Shown: positions 45,132 through 56,363, numbered from the stretch's first letter. The stretch: DNA of 64,000 nucleotides from Lacticaseibacillus hegangensis (GCF_003946465.1 NZ_RHOL01000001.1:1-64000); one strand, 5' to 3'. The notes: a model not told the origin generated them from the sequence alone. Translations and numbers: made by a program.

Positions 45132-46212
45132 GACTCGCTCCTTTGTTGGCCGAAAAGGCGTCCATCATTTCCATGAATTCGTCGAATAGATGCGCGGCAT
45201 CGTGAGGACCGGGCGCCGCGTCCGGATGAAACTGGACCGAAAACGCCGGGTACAAGCGATGGCGCAGGCCTTCGACGGTGTGATCATTGATCTCCTCATG
45301 AGTGACCAGCAGCTGATCAGGATCGATCGAGTTCGGGTCGACCGCGTAGCCGTGGTTCTGACTGGTGAAGTCGATGCGGCCGGTCGCAATCTCGCGCACC
45401 GGGTGGTTGAAGCCGCGGTGGCCGTACTTCATCTTAAACGTGTCGGCGCCGTTGGCCAGCGCAAACAGTTGGTGGCCTAAGCAGATGCCAAACATTGGAA
45501 TGTGGCCTTCCACGCCGCGGATCATGTCCAAAGCGCCTGGCACATCTTTGGGATCGCCAGGGCCGTTGGTCAGCATCACCCCGTCCGGATTCAGCTCGAG
45601 GATCTCGCTGGCCGTAATGGTCGGCGGTACCACGGTCACATTGCACTCGCGCTTGGAAAGCTCGCGCAGGATGCTGTGCTTCAGTCCGAAGTCCACCACG
45701 ACGATGTCCTTGCCGGTGCCCGGCGCCGGGTAGGCCTGGGTGGTTGCGACCTGGGCGACCTGGTTTTTCGGCAGGACCAGCGCTCGCAGCTGATCGAACG
45801 CATGCTCATCGGCCGCGTCAACGATACTGGCCTTCATCGTCCCAGCCTCGCGCAGGCGCTTGGTCAGCGCCCGCGTGTCGATGCCGGCAATGCCGGGGAT
45901 GTGCTTGCGCCGCAAAAATTCGTCGAGCGTCATCTGCGCCCGCCAATTGCCAGTGACGCGGGCGGCCTCGTGCACGACCACCCCTTTGGCCGTCGGATTG
46001 ATGCTTTCGTAATCGTCGCGGTTGATGCCGGCGTTGCCGATCAAAGGATACGTGAACGTGATAATCTGGCCGTTGTAACTTTGGTCGGTGATAGTTTCCT
46101 GATAGCCGCTCATGCCGGTGTTAAAGACGATTTCGCCGGTGGTGACAGTTTCGGCGCCAAACCCCTCTCCAGGGAAAACTGAGCCGTCTTCAAGGATCAA
46201 ATAGCGTTTCAC
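45115..46212 (-). CDS. carA: carbamoyl-phosphate synthase small subunit
   Basis: 365 residues from GTG 46212, with GGAGGAG upstream; the longer open frame inside pyrC lacks an [21 protein letters not shown] and [14 protein letters not shown] form the N-terminal domain; the class I glutaminase has [13 protein letters not shown] (catalytic Cys), and [15 protein letters not shown] supplies His. It hydrolyses glutamine and feeds ammonia to CarB. The GTG start overlaps the pyrC stop by four bases. Confidence 0.96.
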   Translation of the reverse strand: MKRYLILEDGSVFPGEGFGAETVTTGEIVFNTGMSGYQETITDQSYNGQIITFTYPLIGNAGINRDDYESINPTAKGVVVHEAARVTGNWRAQMTLDEFLRRKHIPGIAGIDTRALTKRLREAGTMKASIVDAADEHAFDQLRALVLPKNQVAQVATTQAYPAPGTGKDIVVVDFGLKHSILRELSKRECNVTVVPPTITASEILELNPDGVMLTNGPGDPKDVPGALDMIRGVEGHIPMFGICLGHQLFALANGADTFKMKYGHRGFNHPVREIATGRIDFTSQNHGYAVDPNSIDPDQLLVTHEEINDHTVEGLRHRLYPAFSVQFHPDAAPGPHDAAHLFDEFMEMMDAFSANKGASHAKTY

Positions 46213-47486
46213 TGGTTCTCCTCCTTGTATGCGATTTGCCCATCGGCCAGCGTGTAAAGCACCTGGCCAGAGACTTCGCGACCGATAAACGGACTGTTGC
46301 GCCCTTTCGACAGCCACGTGTTGGCATCGATCTTGTACTGCTTGTTCAAATCGATGATGGTCAAGTCGGCGGGCTGGCCGATGCCGATGCTGCCGGCGGG
46401 CAATCCAAATGCCTTGGCCGGGTTCGTGCTCATCCACTCGATCAGCTGGTCGAGCGTGAAGCGCCCACTTTTGACCAGGCTGGTGTAAAGCAGCGCAAAG
46501 GCTGTCTCGCTGCCGACGATGCCAAACGCAGCAGTACTGAAGTCCCCTGCCTTGTCTTCGTCGGTGTGCGGCGCGTGGTCGGTGGCGATCATGTCGATAG
46601 TGCCGTCTTCCAGCCCATCGATCAGCGCCATGCGGTCCATTTCGGCCCGCAGCGGCGGGTTCATTTTGTAATTCGGGTCGTTGGCCGGGATGTGCTCGTA
46701 ATCCAGCAGCAGGTGGTGCGGGGTGACCTCGGCGGTGACGTTGACGCCCCGCGCCTTGGCGTCGCGGATCAGCTCCACGCTTTGCTTGGTTGAAATGTGG
46801 CAGGCGTGGTAGTGCACGCCGGTCGCCTCGGCCAGCGTTAGGTCGCGGGCCAGCTGGGCGGATTCGCTGACGTGGTTGATGCCCGGCAGCCCAAAGGCCT
46901 GGGCCTTGGTGCCGGTGCTGATCACCCCGCCGGCCATCAGCCCATCGTCCTGAATGTGGGCAACGATCGGCGCGTCAACTTTTACGGCGGCCTGCATGGC
47001 CTGGTACATCGTGCCAGCGTCTTGGATGCCGACCCCGTCGTTGGAAAAGCCCAGCGCACCGGCGTCCTTCAGGGCCTGGTAATCATCGAGATCATTGGAG
47101 TGCAGGCCCTTCGTGATGGCGGCAAACTGTTCAACGTGAATTTTCGCGTCGGTGTGGTTTTTCTTGATCAGCTGGCGCAAATCGATGACGTTGTCCGGCA
47201 CCGGATCCAAGTTGGGCATGGCGACAACGGTGGTGAAGCCGCCGTGCGCCGCCGCGGCAGCCCCAGTCTTGATGGTTTCCTTTTGCTCAAAGCCCGGTTC
47301 GCGAAAATGCACGTGCACGTCGACGAGTCCAGGCAGGACCGCATTGTTCTGGGCGTCAATGATGGTGGCGTCAGCCGGTGCAAACAGGTGCCGGCCGAGC
47401 GCGCTGATTTTGCCGTCTGCAATCAGGATGTCCCCAGTGAAGGACTGTGGGCCCATCACCTTGGCGTTTTTAATCAGTGTATGCAT
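46209..47486 (-). CDS. pyrC: dihydroorotase
   Basis: 425 residues, SD AGGAGG. Class I dihydroorotase: [17 protein letters not shown] (metal His pair and substrate Arg), [29 protein letters not shown], and [12 protein letters not shown] (catalytic Asp). It cyclises carbamoyl aspartate. Coupled to carA by a four-base overlap; nine bases separate it from pyrB. Confidence 0.96.
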   Translation of the reverse strand: MHTLIKNAKVMGPQSFTGDILIADGKISALGRHLFAPADATIIDAQNNAVLPGLVDVHVHFREPGFEQKETIKTGAAAAAHGGFTTVVAMPNLDPVPDNVIDLRQLIKKNHTDAKIHVEQFAAITKGLHSNDLDDYQALKDAGALGFSNDGVGIQDAGTMYQAMQAAVKVDAPIVAHIQDDGLMAGGVISTGTKAQAFGLPGINHVSESAQLARDLTLAEATGVHYHACHISTKQSVELIRDAKARGVNVTAEVTPHHLLLDYEHIPANDPNYKMNPPLRAEMDRMALIDGLEDGTIDMIATDHAPHTDEDKAGDFSTAAFGIVGSETAFALLYTSLVKSGRFTLDQLIEWMSTNPAKAFGLPAGSIGIGQPADLTIIDLNKQYKIDANTWLSKGRNSPFIGREVSGQVLYTLADGQIAYKEENQ

Positions 47487-47495
47487 GATGACCTC

Positions 47496-48401
47496 CTACT
47501 TTCCGCATACCAGTTCCAGCATGGCCATGCGCATGAACACGCCGTTGTGCATCTGCTTAAAGATCCGCGACCGTTCGGCCAAAACCAGGTCAGAGGCGAG
47601 CTCGACGCCGCGGTTGACCGGCGCCGGATGCATGATGATGGCGCCGGGCTTCATCTGGTCGTAGCGCGCCTGGTTAATGCCGAAGCGTTCATGGTAAGAC
47701 TCAGCAGAAAATTCCGCCTTTTCTGCTGGGGTCAGGCGCTCCAGCTGAACCCGCAGCAACATCAAGACGTCGACCTGCGGAATCAGGTCATCCAGCGGCA
47801 CATAGTCACCGTACTGCTCAAAGTCCTTGGTGTACCAAGTTTTCGGCCCGGAAAAACTGACAGTGGCGCCCAGCTGCGTCAGCATGGCCATGTCCGACCG
47901 CGCCACCCGGGAGTGGGCTAAGTCACCGACGATGCCGACGTGCAGGCCCTTGAAGTGCCCGAACTCCTCGCGAATGGTCATCAGGTCCAGCATCATTTGA
48001 CTCGGGTGCTGGCCGGCCCCGTCGCCGGCGTTGACAATGTGCAGCGGCACATTGGCTTCGATCAGCGGCTGGTAGTAGTTGTCCTGAGAATGGCGGATCA
48101 CCGCGACTTGAATGCCAATCGCGGCAAGCGCCCGCAGTGTGTCCTCCAGGCTTTCGCCCTTGGTGACAGAGCTATGGCCGGGATCAAACGGGATCACCGT
48201 CATGCCCAGTTTGCGCTCGGCCATTTCAAAACTGGTGTGCGTGCGCGTGCTGTTTTCAAAGAATAGATTGGCCGCGTAGTACGGCGTTGCGACTGCCGGC
48301 GTGGCCCCCTGCTTGAAGGCCTCGGCTCGATCGATCAGGCTTTCGGCAAGTTCAGGGGTGACTTGGGTTTCCGAAACAAAATGCTCAAAGTTTTTTAGCA
48401 T
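47496..48401 (-). CDS. pyrB: aspartate carbamoyltransferase catalytic subunit
   Basis: 301 residues, [25 protein letters not shown] binds carbamoyl phosphate; [19 protein letters not shown]-like [13 protein letters not shown] and [14 protein letters not shown] complete the active site. No PyrI regulatory gene is present, as usual in Firmicutes. The start lies inside the end of pyrP (17-base overlap). Confidence 0.96.
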   Translation of the reverse strand: MLKNFEHFVSETQVTPELAESLIDRAEAFKQGATPAVATPYYAANLFFENSTRTHTSFEMAERKLGMTVIPFDPGHSSVTKGESLEDTLRALAAIGIQVAVIRHSQDNYYQPLIEANVPLHIVNAGDGAGQHPSQMMLDLMTIREEFGHFKGLHVGIVGDLAHSRVARSDMAMLTQLGATVSFSGPKTWYTKDFEQYGDYVPLDDLIPQVDVLMLLRVQLERLTPAEKAEFSAESYHERFGINQARYDQMKPGAIIMHPAPVNRGVELASDLVLAERSRIFKQMHNGVFMRMAMLELVCGK

Positions 48402-49695
48402 CGACAGGTTCCTCCTCGTTGGCTGCTTGCTGCGGCAGAATGAAGTTCAACAAAATGCCGATCACGGTGGCGATGGCCAGCCCCGAGAAGGTGTAGCCGG
48501 CGAATTGCAGGCTGGCGTTGCCGATCCCGATGACCAGGATAGTCGAGCCGATCATGAGGTTGCGTTTCTTATTAAAATCGACCTTGTTGTCGATCAGGAC
48601 CTTGAGCCCGTTGCTGGCGATGACGCCGAACAGCAGAAATGAGATGCCGCCGATGACCGGACTTGGAATGGTGCGGATCAAGGCGCTGAGCTTGCCGATG
48701 AAGGCGAAGAGCACCGCGAACATGCCAGCGCCGGCCAGCACGTACACACTGTGGACCTTGGTCATCGCCATGACCCCGATGTTTTCACCGTATGAGGTGA
48801 CTGGCGGGCCGCCGACGAACCCGGCGATGATGGAGGCTGTGCCGTCTCCGGCCAGCGTGTGGTTCAGGCCAGGATCCTTGAAGAAGTTGCGGTGAGTCAT
48901 TTCATCGAGCACCATGATGTGCCCCATGTGCTCCGTCATCGTGACGAAGGCGATTGGCGCCATCGAGAGCACCGCGCCCCAGTAAAACTTGGGCTGGTAC
49001 GTGAGAAACGGAATTTGAAACGCCGGCAGTGAGAACCACTTGGCCTGCATGACCGGCGTGAAGTCCACGATGCCGAACAGCAAGGCGATGACATAGCCGG
49101 TGATCAGACCCAGCAGAATCGGCAGCAGGCTGATGAACTTTTTCAGGTACATGTTGTAAATAATGGTGAAAGCCAACGTCAGCATGGCGACGGCAAAGTA
49201 GCGGATGTCGTACACGCTCTTGGTCGCGGACACGGCGCGCATGGTGGCGTCGGTCGCGGCAGTGCCGGCCAGACTCAGGCCGATGACCATGACGATCGGC
49301 CCCACCACGATCGGCGGCAGCGCCTTATCGATCCAGGCGGATCCGGCGAAGTTCACGATTAAGGCGACGATCAGGTACACGCACCCGACGGCGATAGTGC
49401 CCTGCGCGATGCCCGGGTAGCCGGTGGTTTTCATCAGCGACTGCATCACCACGATGAAGGAGAAACTGGAGCCCATGTAGGCTGGAATCTTGCCGCGCGT
49501 GATCAGGATGTAAATCAGCGTGCCGACCCCGCTGGAAAACAGCGCAATGCTGGGATCCAGGCCAACCAGGATCGGCACCAGCACCGTGGAGCCGAACATG
49601 GCGAACAAGTGCTGGATGGACAGGCCCACCCACTGACCGAAGCCAGGTTTATCGTGAATGTCTAAAACTGCGTCATCATCATGAAATTTGGCCAT
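48385..49695 (-). CDS. pyrP: uracil permease
   Basis: 436 residues, ATG 49695 with GGAGG. A membrane transporter of the NCS2 family with about 12-14 hydrophobic segments; [26 protein letters not shown] and [18 protein letters not shown] (substrate-binding region) are typical of UraA/PyrP. It imports uracil. It sits between pyrR and pyrB, one base after the pyrR stop codon. Confidence 0.93.
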   Translation of the reverse strand: MAKFHDDDAVLDIHDKPGFGQWVGLSIQHLFAMFGSTVLVPILVGLDPSIALFSSGVGTLIYILITRGKIPAYMGSSFSFIVVMQSLMKTTGYPGIAQGTIAVGCVYLIVALIVNFAGSAWIDKALPPIVVGPIVMVIGLSLAGTAATDATMRAVSATKSVYDIRYFAVAMLTLAFTIIYNMYLKKFISLLPILLGLITGYVIALLFGIVDFTPVMQAKWFSLPAFQIPFLTYQPKFYWGAVLSMAPIAFVTMTEHMGHIMVLDEMTHRNFFKDPGLNHTLAGDGTASIIAGFVGGPPVTSYGENIGVMAMTKVHSVYVLAGAGMFAVLFAFIGKLSALIRTIPSPVIGGISFLLFGVIASNGLKVLIDNKVDFNKKRNLMIGSTILVIGIGNASLQFAGYTFSGLAIATVIGILLNFILPQQAANEEEPVDAKKL

Positions 49696-49696
49696 G

Positions 49697-50370
<674 letters not shown>

Positions 50371-50392
50371 GGTGCTTTATCAAGTTGTTCTC

Positions 50393-50421
50393 AGTCTAGC
50401 GAACGCGCCTGGTCTTGTCAA
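50393..50421 (-). promoter_or_regulatory. promoter of the pyr operon
   Basis: On the - strand TTGACA (50421-50416), 17-base spacer, TAGACT (50398-50393). The -10 overlaps the stop codon of rluD and the -35 lies inside rluD, so the pyr operon starts within the end of the preceding gene. Confidence 0.75.
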
Positions 50422-51304
50422 TCCCAGCGCGCAGATCCGCCAAAGTTTTTTGAAACAGCGCTGGCGGCTCAACGGAAAATTCCATGAATTTGCCGGTTGT
50501 CGGATGAACGAACCCCAGCGTGCGGGCGTGCAGGAACTGACCTGCACCCGGCAGCGTGACCCGCGGGCCGTACAGCGGGTCGCCGGCCAGCGGGTGGTGA
50601 ATCGAAGCCATGTGCACGCGGATCTGGTGGGTGCGCCCGGTTTCCAGCACGCACTTGATCAGCGCGTAGTGGGGAAACTGCTCCAGCACCTGGTAATGCG
50701 TGACTGCGCGCCGCCCACCTGGCACGATGGCCTGGCGTTTGCGGTCCTTGGGGTCTCTGGCCAGCGGTGCGTCGATGGTGCCTTGTTCGTCGCGAAACGC
50801 GCCGTGGACAATCGCCCAGTACTCACGCTTGGTCGTCTTGGCCTTCAGCTGGGCGGACAGGCTGACTTGCGCCTGCGCCGTTTTGGCGACCATGAGCAGC
50901 CCGCTGGTGTCCTTGTCAATGCGGTGCACGATGCCAGGCCGCAGCACGTCGTTAATGCCGGGAAAACTGGTGTGAAACAGCAGCCCGTTGACCAAGGTCC
51001 CATCGGGGTGGCCGGGGGCAGGATGCACGACCATGCCTTGCGGTTTGTTGACCACAATCACTTGGTCGTCTTCGTAAATGATGTCCAGTGGCATGTCCTG
51101 CGGGACAGCTTCAAGCGGTTTGGGTTTGGGGGGATCAAGCCGGATCACGTCGCCGGTGCTCACCTGCTCTTTACCCTTGGCCGCCTTGCCATTTACCGTC
51201 ACCAGCCCGGCGGCCAGCCATTTTTGCGCCTGCGAGCGGGAGATGTCCGAAAAATTGTCGGCGATCACCTTGTCCAGCCGGCCGCGTTGCGTCGTGATGG
51301 TCAA
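50396..51304 (-). CDS. rluD: RluD-type 23S rRNA pseudouridine synthase
   Basis: 302 residues from a proposed TTG at 51304, right after the lspA stop codon. The SD (GGGGA) is about 16 bases away, so the start is uncertain. An S4 RNA-binding domain (RLDKVIADNFSDISRSQAQK, then WLAAGLVTVNGK) precedes the catalytic domain with GIVHRIDKDTSGLLMVAKT, whose Asp is catalytic, and GRTHQIRVHMASIHHPLAGD. It modifies uridines in 23S rRNA. It is coupled with lspA, a widespread pair. Confidence 0.92.
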   Translation of the reverse strand: MTITTQRGRLDKVIADNFSDISRSQAQKWLAAGLVTVNGKAAKGKEQVSTGDVIRLDPPKPKPLEAVPQDMPLDIIYEDDQVIVVNKPQGMVVHPAPGHPDGTLVNGLLFHTSFPGINDVLRPGIVHRIDKDTSGLLMVAKTAQAQVSLSAQLKAKTTKREYWAIVHGAFRDEQGTIDAPLARDPKDRKRQAIVPGGRRAVTHYQVLEQFPHYALIKCVLETGRTHQIRVHMASIHHPLAGDPLYGPRVTLPGAGQFLHARTLGFVHPTTGKFMEFSVEPPALFQKTLADLRAGIDKTRRVR

Positions 51305-51306
51305 TT

Positions 51307-51762
51307 CTAGCGTGATTTTTCCCCTTTTCCATCGATGAACAACAGGTAAATGACCACCATGACGACGCCGACGGTCAGGCAAGCATCCGCCACATTAAAA
51401 ATAGCGAAATTCATGAACGTGGTTTCGAACATGTCCGTGACCGAGCCAAAGCGCACGCGGTCGATGAAGTTGCCAATGGTGCCGGCAAGGATCAGCGCCA
51501 GCGCAAGTTTGTAGAACCGGCTGCGACCGGCATCGCGCCAGAGCCAGTACACGACGATCAAAGAAACCACTGTGATCAGGTAAAAGAACCGCTGCTGGCC
51601 GCGCAGCATTGAAAAGGCGGCACCGTCATTTTGCAGGTGGGTCAGCGCAAGGCCAGGCAGAAACGCGACGGTTTCCCCCACTGCGAGGTGGGCGACGACC
51701 CACGCTTTGACCACTTGATCGACGACTACTAAGGCCGCTGCCAGTAACAGATATAAAACCAT
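51307..51762 (-). CDS. lspA: lipoprotein signal peptidase (signal peptidase II)
   Basis: 151 residues, SD AGGAGAG. Four membrane segments; the catalytic Asp residues are in GTIGNFIDRVRFGSVTDMFE and FNVADACLTVG. It cleaves prolipoproteins ahead of the lipidated Cys. The tail (FIDGKGEKSR) is cytoplasmic. Translationally linked to rluD. Confidence 0.96.
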   Translation of the reverse strand: MVLYLLLAAALVVVDQVVKAWVVAHLAVGETVAFLPGLALTHLQNDGAAFSMLRGQQRFFYLITVVSLIVVYWLWRDAGRSRFYKLALALILAGTIGNFIDRVRFGSVTDMFETTFMNFAIFNVADACLTVGVVMVVIYLLFIDGKGEKSR

Positions 51763-51774
51763 ATTCTCTCCTTG

Positions 51775-53448
51775 TTAGAACAACCCTGAGATTACACCGT
51801 CGTCCGAGACATCCATGTTCAGTGCCGCGGGCTGTTTGGGCAGCCCCGGCATGGTGAGCACGGTGCCGGTCATCACGACTAGGAACCCGGCGCCGAGCCG
51901 CGGGGTCACGTCGCGGACGTTAATGGTGAAGCCAGATGGCGCGCCTAACGCCTTGGCATTATCGGAAAAGCTGTACTGGGTCTTGGCCATGCAGATTGGC
52001 AGGTCAGACCAACCATTTTTGGTGATGGTCCGCAGCGCCAACTCCGCCTTGTGATCATAGTCGACACTGGCGCCGCCGTAAATTTGGGTGACGATCGTGT
52101 TGATCTTATCTTTAACCGCATCGGTATTGGCGTAAAGCGGCCGGAAGTCAGCCGGCTGCTTGAGCACGGCGAGCAGCGCATCAGCCAACGCTAGGCCACC
52201 CTGGCCGCCTTTGCCCCAAACGTCGGCGGGAATGGCAGTCGTACCTTCTTGCTCACAAAGCTCAACCAGCCGGTTGATTTCGGCCGGCGTGTCCGATGTA
52301 AACTGGTTGATGCCGACGATGACGGGAACCCCGTAGCGTTTCATGTTGTGTATGTGGCGCTTGAGGTTGGCAAAGCCGCTTTCCAGCGCGGCAAGATCTT
52401 CCGTTTTGAGGTCTGCCAGCTTCTGACCGCCGTTGTACTTGAGCGCGCGCACGGTCGCCACAATCACGACCGCATCAGGCGTTTTGCCCAGCGCCGGGGC
52501 GGTAATGTCCATAAACTTTTCGCCGCCCAGATCGGCCCCAAAACCGGCCTCGGTCAGTGCAATGTCGCCCATTTCAAGCGCCGCCCGCGTCGCGATGATC
52601 GAATTGCACCCGTGGGCAATGTTGGCAAACGGGCCGCCGTGAATCAAGGCCGGCGTGTGTGCCAGCGTCTGCACCAGGTTTGGTTTGACCGCGTCCCTCA
52701 GCAGCATCGCGATCGCGCCCGTCACCCCGAGGTCATCAACGGTGACCGGCTTGCGGTCATAGGTGTAGCCGATGACAATTTTGGCGATGCGGCGCTTCAA
52801 GTCGCCAAGACCATCTGCCAAGCACAAAATCGCCATCAGTTCGCTCGCAACGGTGATGTCAAACTCGGTTTCACGCGGCACCCCTGAGGTAACGCCGCCC
52901 AGGCCGATGGTGACGTGGCGCAGTGCGCGGTCGTTGATGTCAAGGACGCGGCGCCACTGGATGCGGCGCGGATCCAAGTTCAGCTGGTTGCCCTGCTGCA
53001 GGTGGTTGTCGATCAGCGCCGCCAGCGTGTCGACTGCAGTGGTCAGCGCGTGCATGTCACCGGTGAAGTGCAGGTTGATGTCTTCCATCGGCACCACCTG
53101 GGAGTAGCCGCCCCCGGTGGCGCCGCCCTTCATGCCCATGACCGGGCCCAGCGAGGGTTCGCGCAGCGCGATCACCGCGTTTTGCTGACGCAGGCGCAGC
53201 GCGTCGCCTAACCCGATGGTCACGGTGGACTTGCCTTCCCCGGCCGGGGTCGGGTTGATCGAGGTGACCAGCACCAGCTTGCCCAAGGGCTTGCTTTTGA
53301 GCCGCTTCATCGCGGCAAGCGTCAATTTGGCCTTGCTGCGTCCGTAAGGCTCGAGCTCGTCTGGGGTGAGGCCGACCATAGCGCCGATCTCCTCGATCGG
53401 CTTCATTTCACTTTGTTCGTTTGCCTGCGCAATTTCGATGTCTGACAC
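51775..53448 (-). CDS. fhs: formate-tetrahydrofolate ligase
   Basis: 557 residues, GTG start at 53448 behind [27 protein letters not shown] is the ATP-binding P-loop; [19 protein letters not shown] and [12 protein letters not shown] are family blocks. It makes 10-formyl-tetrahydrofolate from formate for purine and fMet-tRNA synthesis. Formate would come from PflB encoded at 23375. It follows the EbsA-like gene after two bases. Confidence 0.96.
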   Translation of the reverse strand: MSDIEIAQANEQSEMKPIEEIGAMVGLTPDELEPYGRSKAKLTLAAMKRLKSKPLGKLVLVTSINPTPAGEGKSTVTIGLGDALRLRQQNAVIALREPSLGPVMGMKGGATGGGYSQVVPMEDINLHFTGDMHALTTAVDTLAALIDNHLQQGNQLNLDPRRIQWRRVLDINDRALRHVTIGLGGVTSGVPRETEFDITVASELMAILCLADGLGDLKRRIAKIVIGYTYDRKPVTVDDLGVTGAIAMLLRDAVKPNLVQTLAHTPALIHGGPFANIAHGCNSIIATRAALEMGDIALTEAGFGADLGGEKFMDITAPALGKTPDAVVIVATVRALKYNGGQKLADLKTEDLAALESGFANLKRHIHNMKRYGVPVIVGINQFTSDTPAEINRLVELCEQEGTTAIPADVWGKGGQGGLALADALLAVLKQPADFRPLYANTDAVKDKINTIVTQIYGGASVDYDHKAELALRTITKNGWSDLPICMAKTQYSFSDNAKALGAPSGFTINVRDVTPRLGAGFLVVMTGTVLTMPGLPKQPAALNMDVSDDGVISGLF

Positions 53449-53450
53449 GA

Positions 53451-53852
53451 CTAACCCCTTTCTGGCAGCACGGCTGCCAATGCCTGCTTGAGTGCGTCAT
53501 TATGGCCAAAATGAATAAACGTAATATTACCGTAAGACCGCGTCACCAGTGTGCAAGTCTGCTTCTTCCAGGCCACCGCCGTCACGTCTTCAGGTGCGAT
53601 CTGCAGTGAGTTGCCAGGTAAAAGTCGGCGCAGCGTGACGCGGCCAGCGCCGACCACCAGGCGGGAGCGTTGAATCTGCAACGCCGCGAGCGCCAGCACG
53701 ACCACCAGGAGCGCGGCAGCCGGCCAGCTGACCGGCCCGTAGCCGATGAGTTCCATTTGCAAGACCACGGCAAAACTCACGCCGATCATGATGAAGGCCC
53801 AAAACATGGTAAAATCGAGCCAGCCCGGTTGAACGTAAAATCGGTTTTTCAC
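53451..53852 (-). CDS. EbsA-like small membrane protein
   Basis: 133 residues from a GTG at 53852 with GGAAGTGG upstream. Two adjacent hydrophobic segments (about 14-34 and 41-61) are followed by a soluble C-terminal part ([20 protein letters not shown], with a pattern of short strands). In lactobacilli a protein of this kind beside an RNase HI-like gene is often annotated EbsA family; I base the name on that context and overall layout, not on a known activity. It shares a ribosome-binding palindrome with the divergent gene. Confidence 0.55.
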   Translation of the reverse strand: MKNRFYVQPGWLDFTMFWAFIMIGVSFAVVLQMELIGYGPVSWPAAALLVVVLALAALQIQRSRLVVGAGRVTLRRLLPGNSLQIAPEDVTAVAWKKQTCTLVTRSYGNITFIHFGHNDALKQALAAVLPERG

Positions 53853-53861
53853 ACAGCCACT

Positions 53862-53871
53862 TCCTTAAGGA
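53862..53871. promoter_or_regulatory. palindromic Shine-Dalgarno shared by two divergent genes
   Basis: TCCTTAAGGA is a perfect 10-bp palindrome in the 24 bases between two divergent start codons. On each strand AAGGA serves as SD: for the + gene (ATG 53877) and the - gene (GTG 53852). No room for promoters remains between the genes. Confidence 0.6.
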
Positions 53872-53876
53872 GAACG

Positions 53877-54275
53877 ATGAATAAACTATACACAGATGCA
53901 GCGACAAAAGGCAATATTGGACTCGGCGGGATCGGTATTTTGATCATCGCCGAAGGACAGCAGGATCAGACCCACTTACCGCTTCCCGAAATGAGCAATC
54001 ATGAGGCGGAGTTTGAGGCCGCCATTGCCGGCTTCAGGCGCCTGCTGGCCTTGGGCCTGACTGGTCCGGTCACCTTTTACAGTGATTCTAAGCTCGTAAT
54101 CGAGGCGCTGGATAAGCATTACGCCAAGCACTATGGTGATTATGTCACAGAATTGACCGCCTTGACCAAGCAATTCTCGTGGGTCTTGTGGCAGTGGGTC
54201 CCTGACCACGCCAACCGTGGGGCCCACATGCTGGCCCAGCAAGGGCTGCGTGAGGCGGAAGCGGCCGCACGGTAG
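53877..54275 (+). CDS. RNase HI-family protein (reverse transcriptase-like)
   Basis: 132 residues, SD AAGGAG. RNase H fold: LYTDAATKGN (first Asp), NHEAEFEAAIAG (Glu), FYSDSKLVIEAL (second Asp), and VPDHANRGAHMLAQQGL at the end. The last block normally carries a fourth acidic residue (as in EADxLA); here it reads GAHMLA, with His. The enzyme may retain activity on RNA-DNA hybrids, since some short homologues use His or other residues there, but this is not certain. RNase HII (rnhB) is also encoded in the window. Confidence 0.8.
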   Translation: MNKLYTDAATKGNIGLGGIGILIIAEGQQDQTHLPLPEMSNHEAEFEAAIAGFRRLLALGLTGPVTFYSDSKLVIEALDKHYAKHYGDYVTELTALTKQFSWVLWQWVPDHANRGAHMLAQQGLREAEAAAR

Positions 54276-54284
54276 GCCCACTCG

Positions 54285-54314
54285 TGGCACTACGCCTGAC
54301 TGCTTCTATATAAT
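54285..54314 (+). promoter_or_regulatory. promoter of cls
   Basis: TGGCAC (54285-54290), 18-base spacer, perfect TATAAT (54309-54314), about 110 bases before cls. A small GCAGG/CCTGC hairpin (54330-54349) lies in the leader. Confidence 0.55.
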
Positions 54315-54424
54315 GAAGTCACAGGGCGATGCAGGTTGTCCTTTACCTGCGGACGTGGCAAAATTGGCCACAGACGAGGTCCGGCGGCTTGCCGGGCGAT
54401 CAATCGATTAAAGGCGGTGCGTGC

Positions 54425-55900
54425 ATGTCTCTTCTTACAATCATCATTTTACTGGTGCTGCTGCTCAACACCATTGCAGCCATTTTCACCGTGCTCCGGT
54501 CGGTGCGCGATATTTCCACGACCTGGGCTTGGCTTTTGGTGCTGATTTTTCTGCCGGTGATCGGGTTTGGCATTTACCTGTTTGCTGGCCGCGGCCTCTC
54601 GACCAAAAAGGTGCACGCGATCCAAACCGAGTACCGACGCGGGACCAAGGCCTTTGTGGCGATGCAAAAGCACGCCAACACCCACGGCCGCCTGCTGCCG
54701 GCCGCGGTGACCTCAACGGCCGCCAAGGAGCTGACCACCTTGTTTCTTAACACGGCCAGCGCGCCGGTGCTGGGGGATAACTCAGTCGACCTGTTCTTCG
54801 ACGGCAAAAAAAAGTTTGCCAAGCTTTTTGAAGACATCGAAGCGGCGACGGACCACGTCTTTGTGGAGTATTACACCTTTTACAACGACGAGCTGGGCAA
54901 CCAGTTCCGGGACCTGTTGATCAAGAAAGCCAAGCAAGGCGTCAAGGTCCTGGTCCTTTACGACGCCTGGGGTTCCCTTGGCGCAAACAAAAAGTTCTGG
55001 GCGCCGCTGTTGGCCGCTGGGGCCAAGGCGGAAGCCTACTTTTCCTCGCAGCACCTCATCACCGATTTTCGGCTGAACTACCGGCTGCACCGCAAAATCG
55101 TTGTGATCGACGACGACATCGGCTTCATCGGCGGCTTTAACGTCGGCGACCAGTACGTGTCCCGCAAAAAGAAATTCGGGTTCTGGCGCGACACGCACCT
55201 GCGCATTCGCGGCAATACGGTGTACGCGCTGAAGGTGCAGTTTCTGATGGACTGGAATGCGACCGTGCCGGATGATCAGGCCGAGCCTTACGACATCGAT
55301 GTCGCGCCGCTGTCGCCGGAAAATCTGGCGACGCGCCACCTTCACCTGGGGAGCGCGCCGATGCAAATCGTCGCCAGCGGCCCAGATTCCTCCGCGCAGC
55401 AGATCAAGTACGGCTATGTGAAGATGATCGCCAGCGCGACCAAGTCGATTCGCCTGCAGACGCCGTACCTGATCCCCGACGACACGGCCATGGACGCGCT
55501 GATCACCGCCGCCTTGGCCGGCATCGACGTCCAGGTGATGGTGCCGGACATGCCCGATCACCCCTTTATCTTCCGGGCGACCCAGTACTACGCCAATTAC
55601 CTGAGCCGCTACGGGATTAAGATTTACCACTACCAAAACGGGTTCCTGCACGCCAAGACGCTGGTGATCGACGATGTAGTCGCCAGTGTCGGCTCAGCCA
55701 ACTTCGATATTCGCTCGTTTAAGCTGAATTTTGAAGTCAACGCGTTCATCTACGATGCCAAAATCGCTGAGCAGCTGACGGCGGCGTTTGATGAGGACTT
55801 GAAGCACAGTCAGCTGCTGACGCCGGCGCTGATCAAGAGTCAAGGCCACTGGCTGCGATTCAAGCAGTATTTCTCACGGCTTCTCTCCCCTGTGCTGTAA
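54425..55900 (+). CDS. cls: cardiolipin synthase
   Basis: 491 residues, ATG 54425 with AAAGGCGG upstream. Two N-terminal membrane segments (LTIIILLVLLLNTIAAIF; WAWLLVLIFLPVIGFGIYLF) precede two phospholipase-D domains with HKD motifs: HRKIVVIDDDIGFIGGFN (about residue 220) and HAKTLVIDDVVASVGSANFD (about residue 410). It joins two phosphatidylglycerols to cardiolipin in the membrane. It is + strand and ends just before the second hairpin repeat. Confidence 0.94.
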   Translation: MSLLTIIILLVLLLNTIAAIFTVLRSVRDISTTWAWLLVLIFLPVIGFGIYLFAGRGLSTKKVHAIQTEYRRGTKAFVAMQKHANTHGRLLPAAVTSTAAKELTTLFLNTASAPVLGDNSVDLFFDGKKKFAKLFEDIEAATDHVFVEYYTFYNDELGNQFRDLLIKKAKQGVKVLVLYDAWGSLGANKKFWAPLLAAGAKAEAYFSSQHLITDFRLNYRLHRKIVVIDDDIGFIGGFNVGDQYVSRKKKFGFWRDTHLRIRGNTVYALKVQFLMDWNATVPDDQAEPYDIDVAPLSPENLATRHLHLGSAPMQIVASGPDSSAQQIKYGYVKMIASATKSIRLQTPYLIPDDTAMDALITAALAGIDVQVMVPDMPDHPFIFRATQYYANYLSRYGIKIYHYQNGFLHAKTLVIDDVVASVGSANFDIRSFKLNFEVNAFIYDAKIAEQLTAAFDEDLKHSQLLTPALIKSQGHWLRFKQYFSRLLSPVL

Positions 55901-55952
55901 CCAATCAGAGCGCAAAAAACGTGTCTCTTATTCAATTTCCAAAGTACGCCAG

Positions 55953-56033
55953 CGCCCCTGGGTCGCGATTCTAAGACGAATCGCAGCTCAGGGGCGCTTG
56001 TGTTTCGGACTAAACGTGTATATCTCTCAGTCT
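55953..56033. repeat. hairpin repeat, copy 2
   Basis: CGCCCCTG (55953-55960) pairs with CAGGGGCG (55989-55996), inner GCGATTC with GAATCGC; the right flank reads CTTGTGTTTCGGACTAAAC and ends TCTCAGTCT. Compared with copy 1 at 39514, the inner stem changes T-A to C-G on both sides, so pairing is kept. It again lies between a + gene (cls) and a - gene that end towards each other. Confidence 0.75.
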
Positions 56034-56036
56034 GGT

Positions 56037-56363
56037 TTATTTGACCCATTTATCAAATGCTTCCGGACGCTTGCGCAACGTCTCCAAAGCCGCCTTGACC
56101 ATTTCGTCGTGGCGGGTCTTCAGTTCGTCGCCTTCCAGGTGATAGCGATCGATCAAATACCCCGTGGCAAGGTCTTCAACGCTTCGCCGCTCCAGGCCCC
56201 CATCTTTGAACAGGGCATCGACCCCTTCCAAGCCATTTTTAGTGGCTTCGATCAGGGTTTTCGCGAGGTCGCGGCTTTTGATTCCGTGCTTGCTGGCGTA
56301 ATCGATGAGGCCATCCACCATGTCGACAGCGGCAGCTTCGTCCGCTTTTTTGTCATCACTCAT
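56037..56363 (-). CDS. hypothetical protein
   Basis: 108 residues, strong SD GGAGGTG. Highly charged, with predicted helices and no membrane segment or Cys (SKHGIKSRDLAKTLIEATKN, SVEDLATGYLIDRYHLEGDE). I do not recognise a family. The stop codon abuts the second hairpin repeat, which would be its terminator. The gene faces away from nrdH, with which it shares an intergenic region of 247 bases. Confidence 0.7.
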   Translation of the reverse strand: MSDDKKADEAAAVDMVDGLIDYASKHGIKSRDLAKTLIEATKNGLEGVDALFKDGGLERRSVEDLATGYLIDRYHLEGDELKTRHDEMVKAALETLRKRPEAFDKWVK

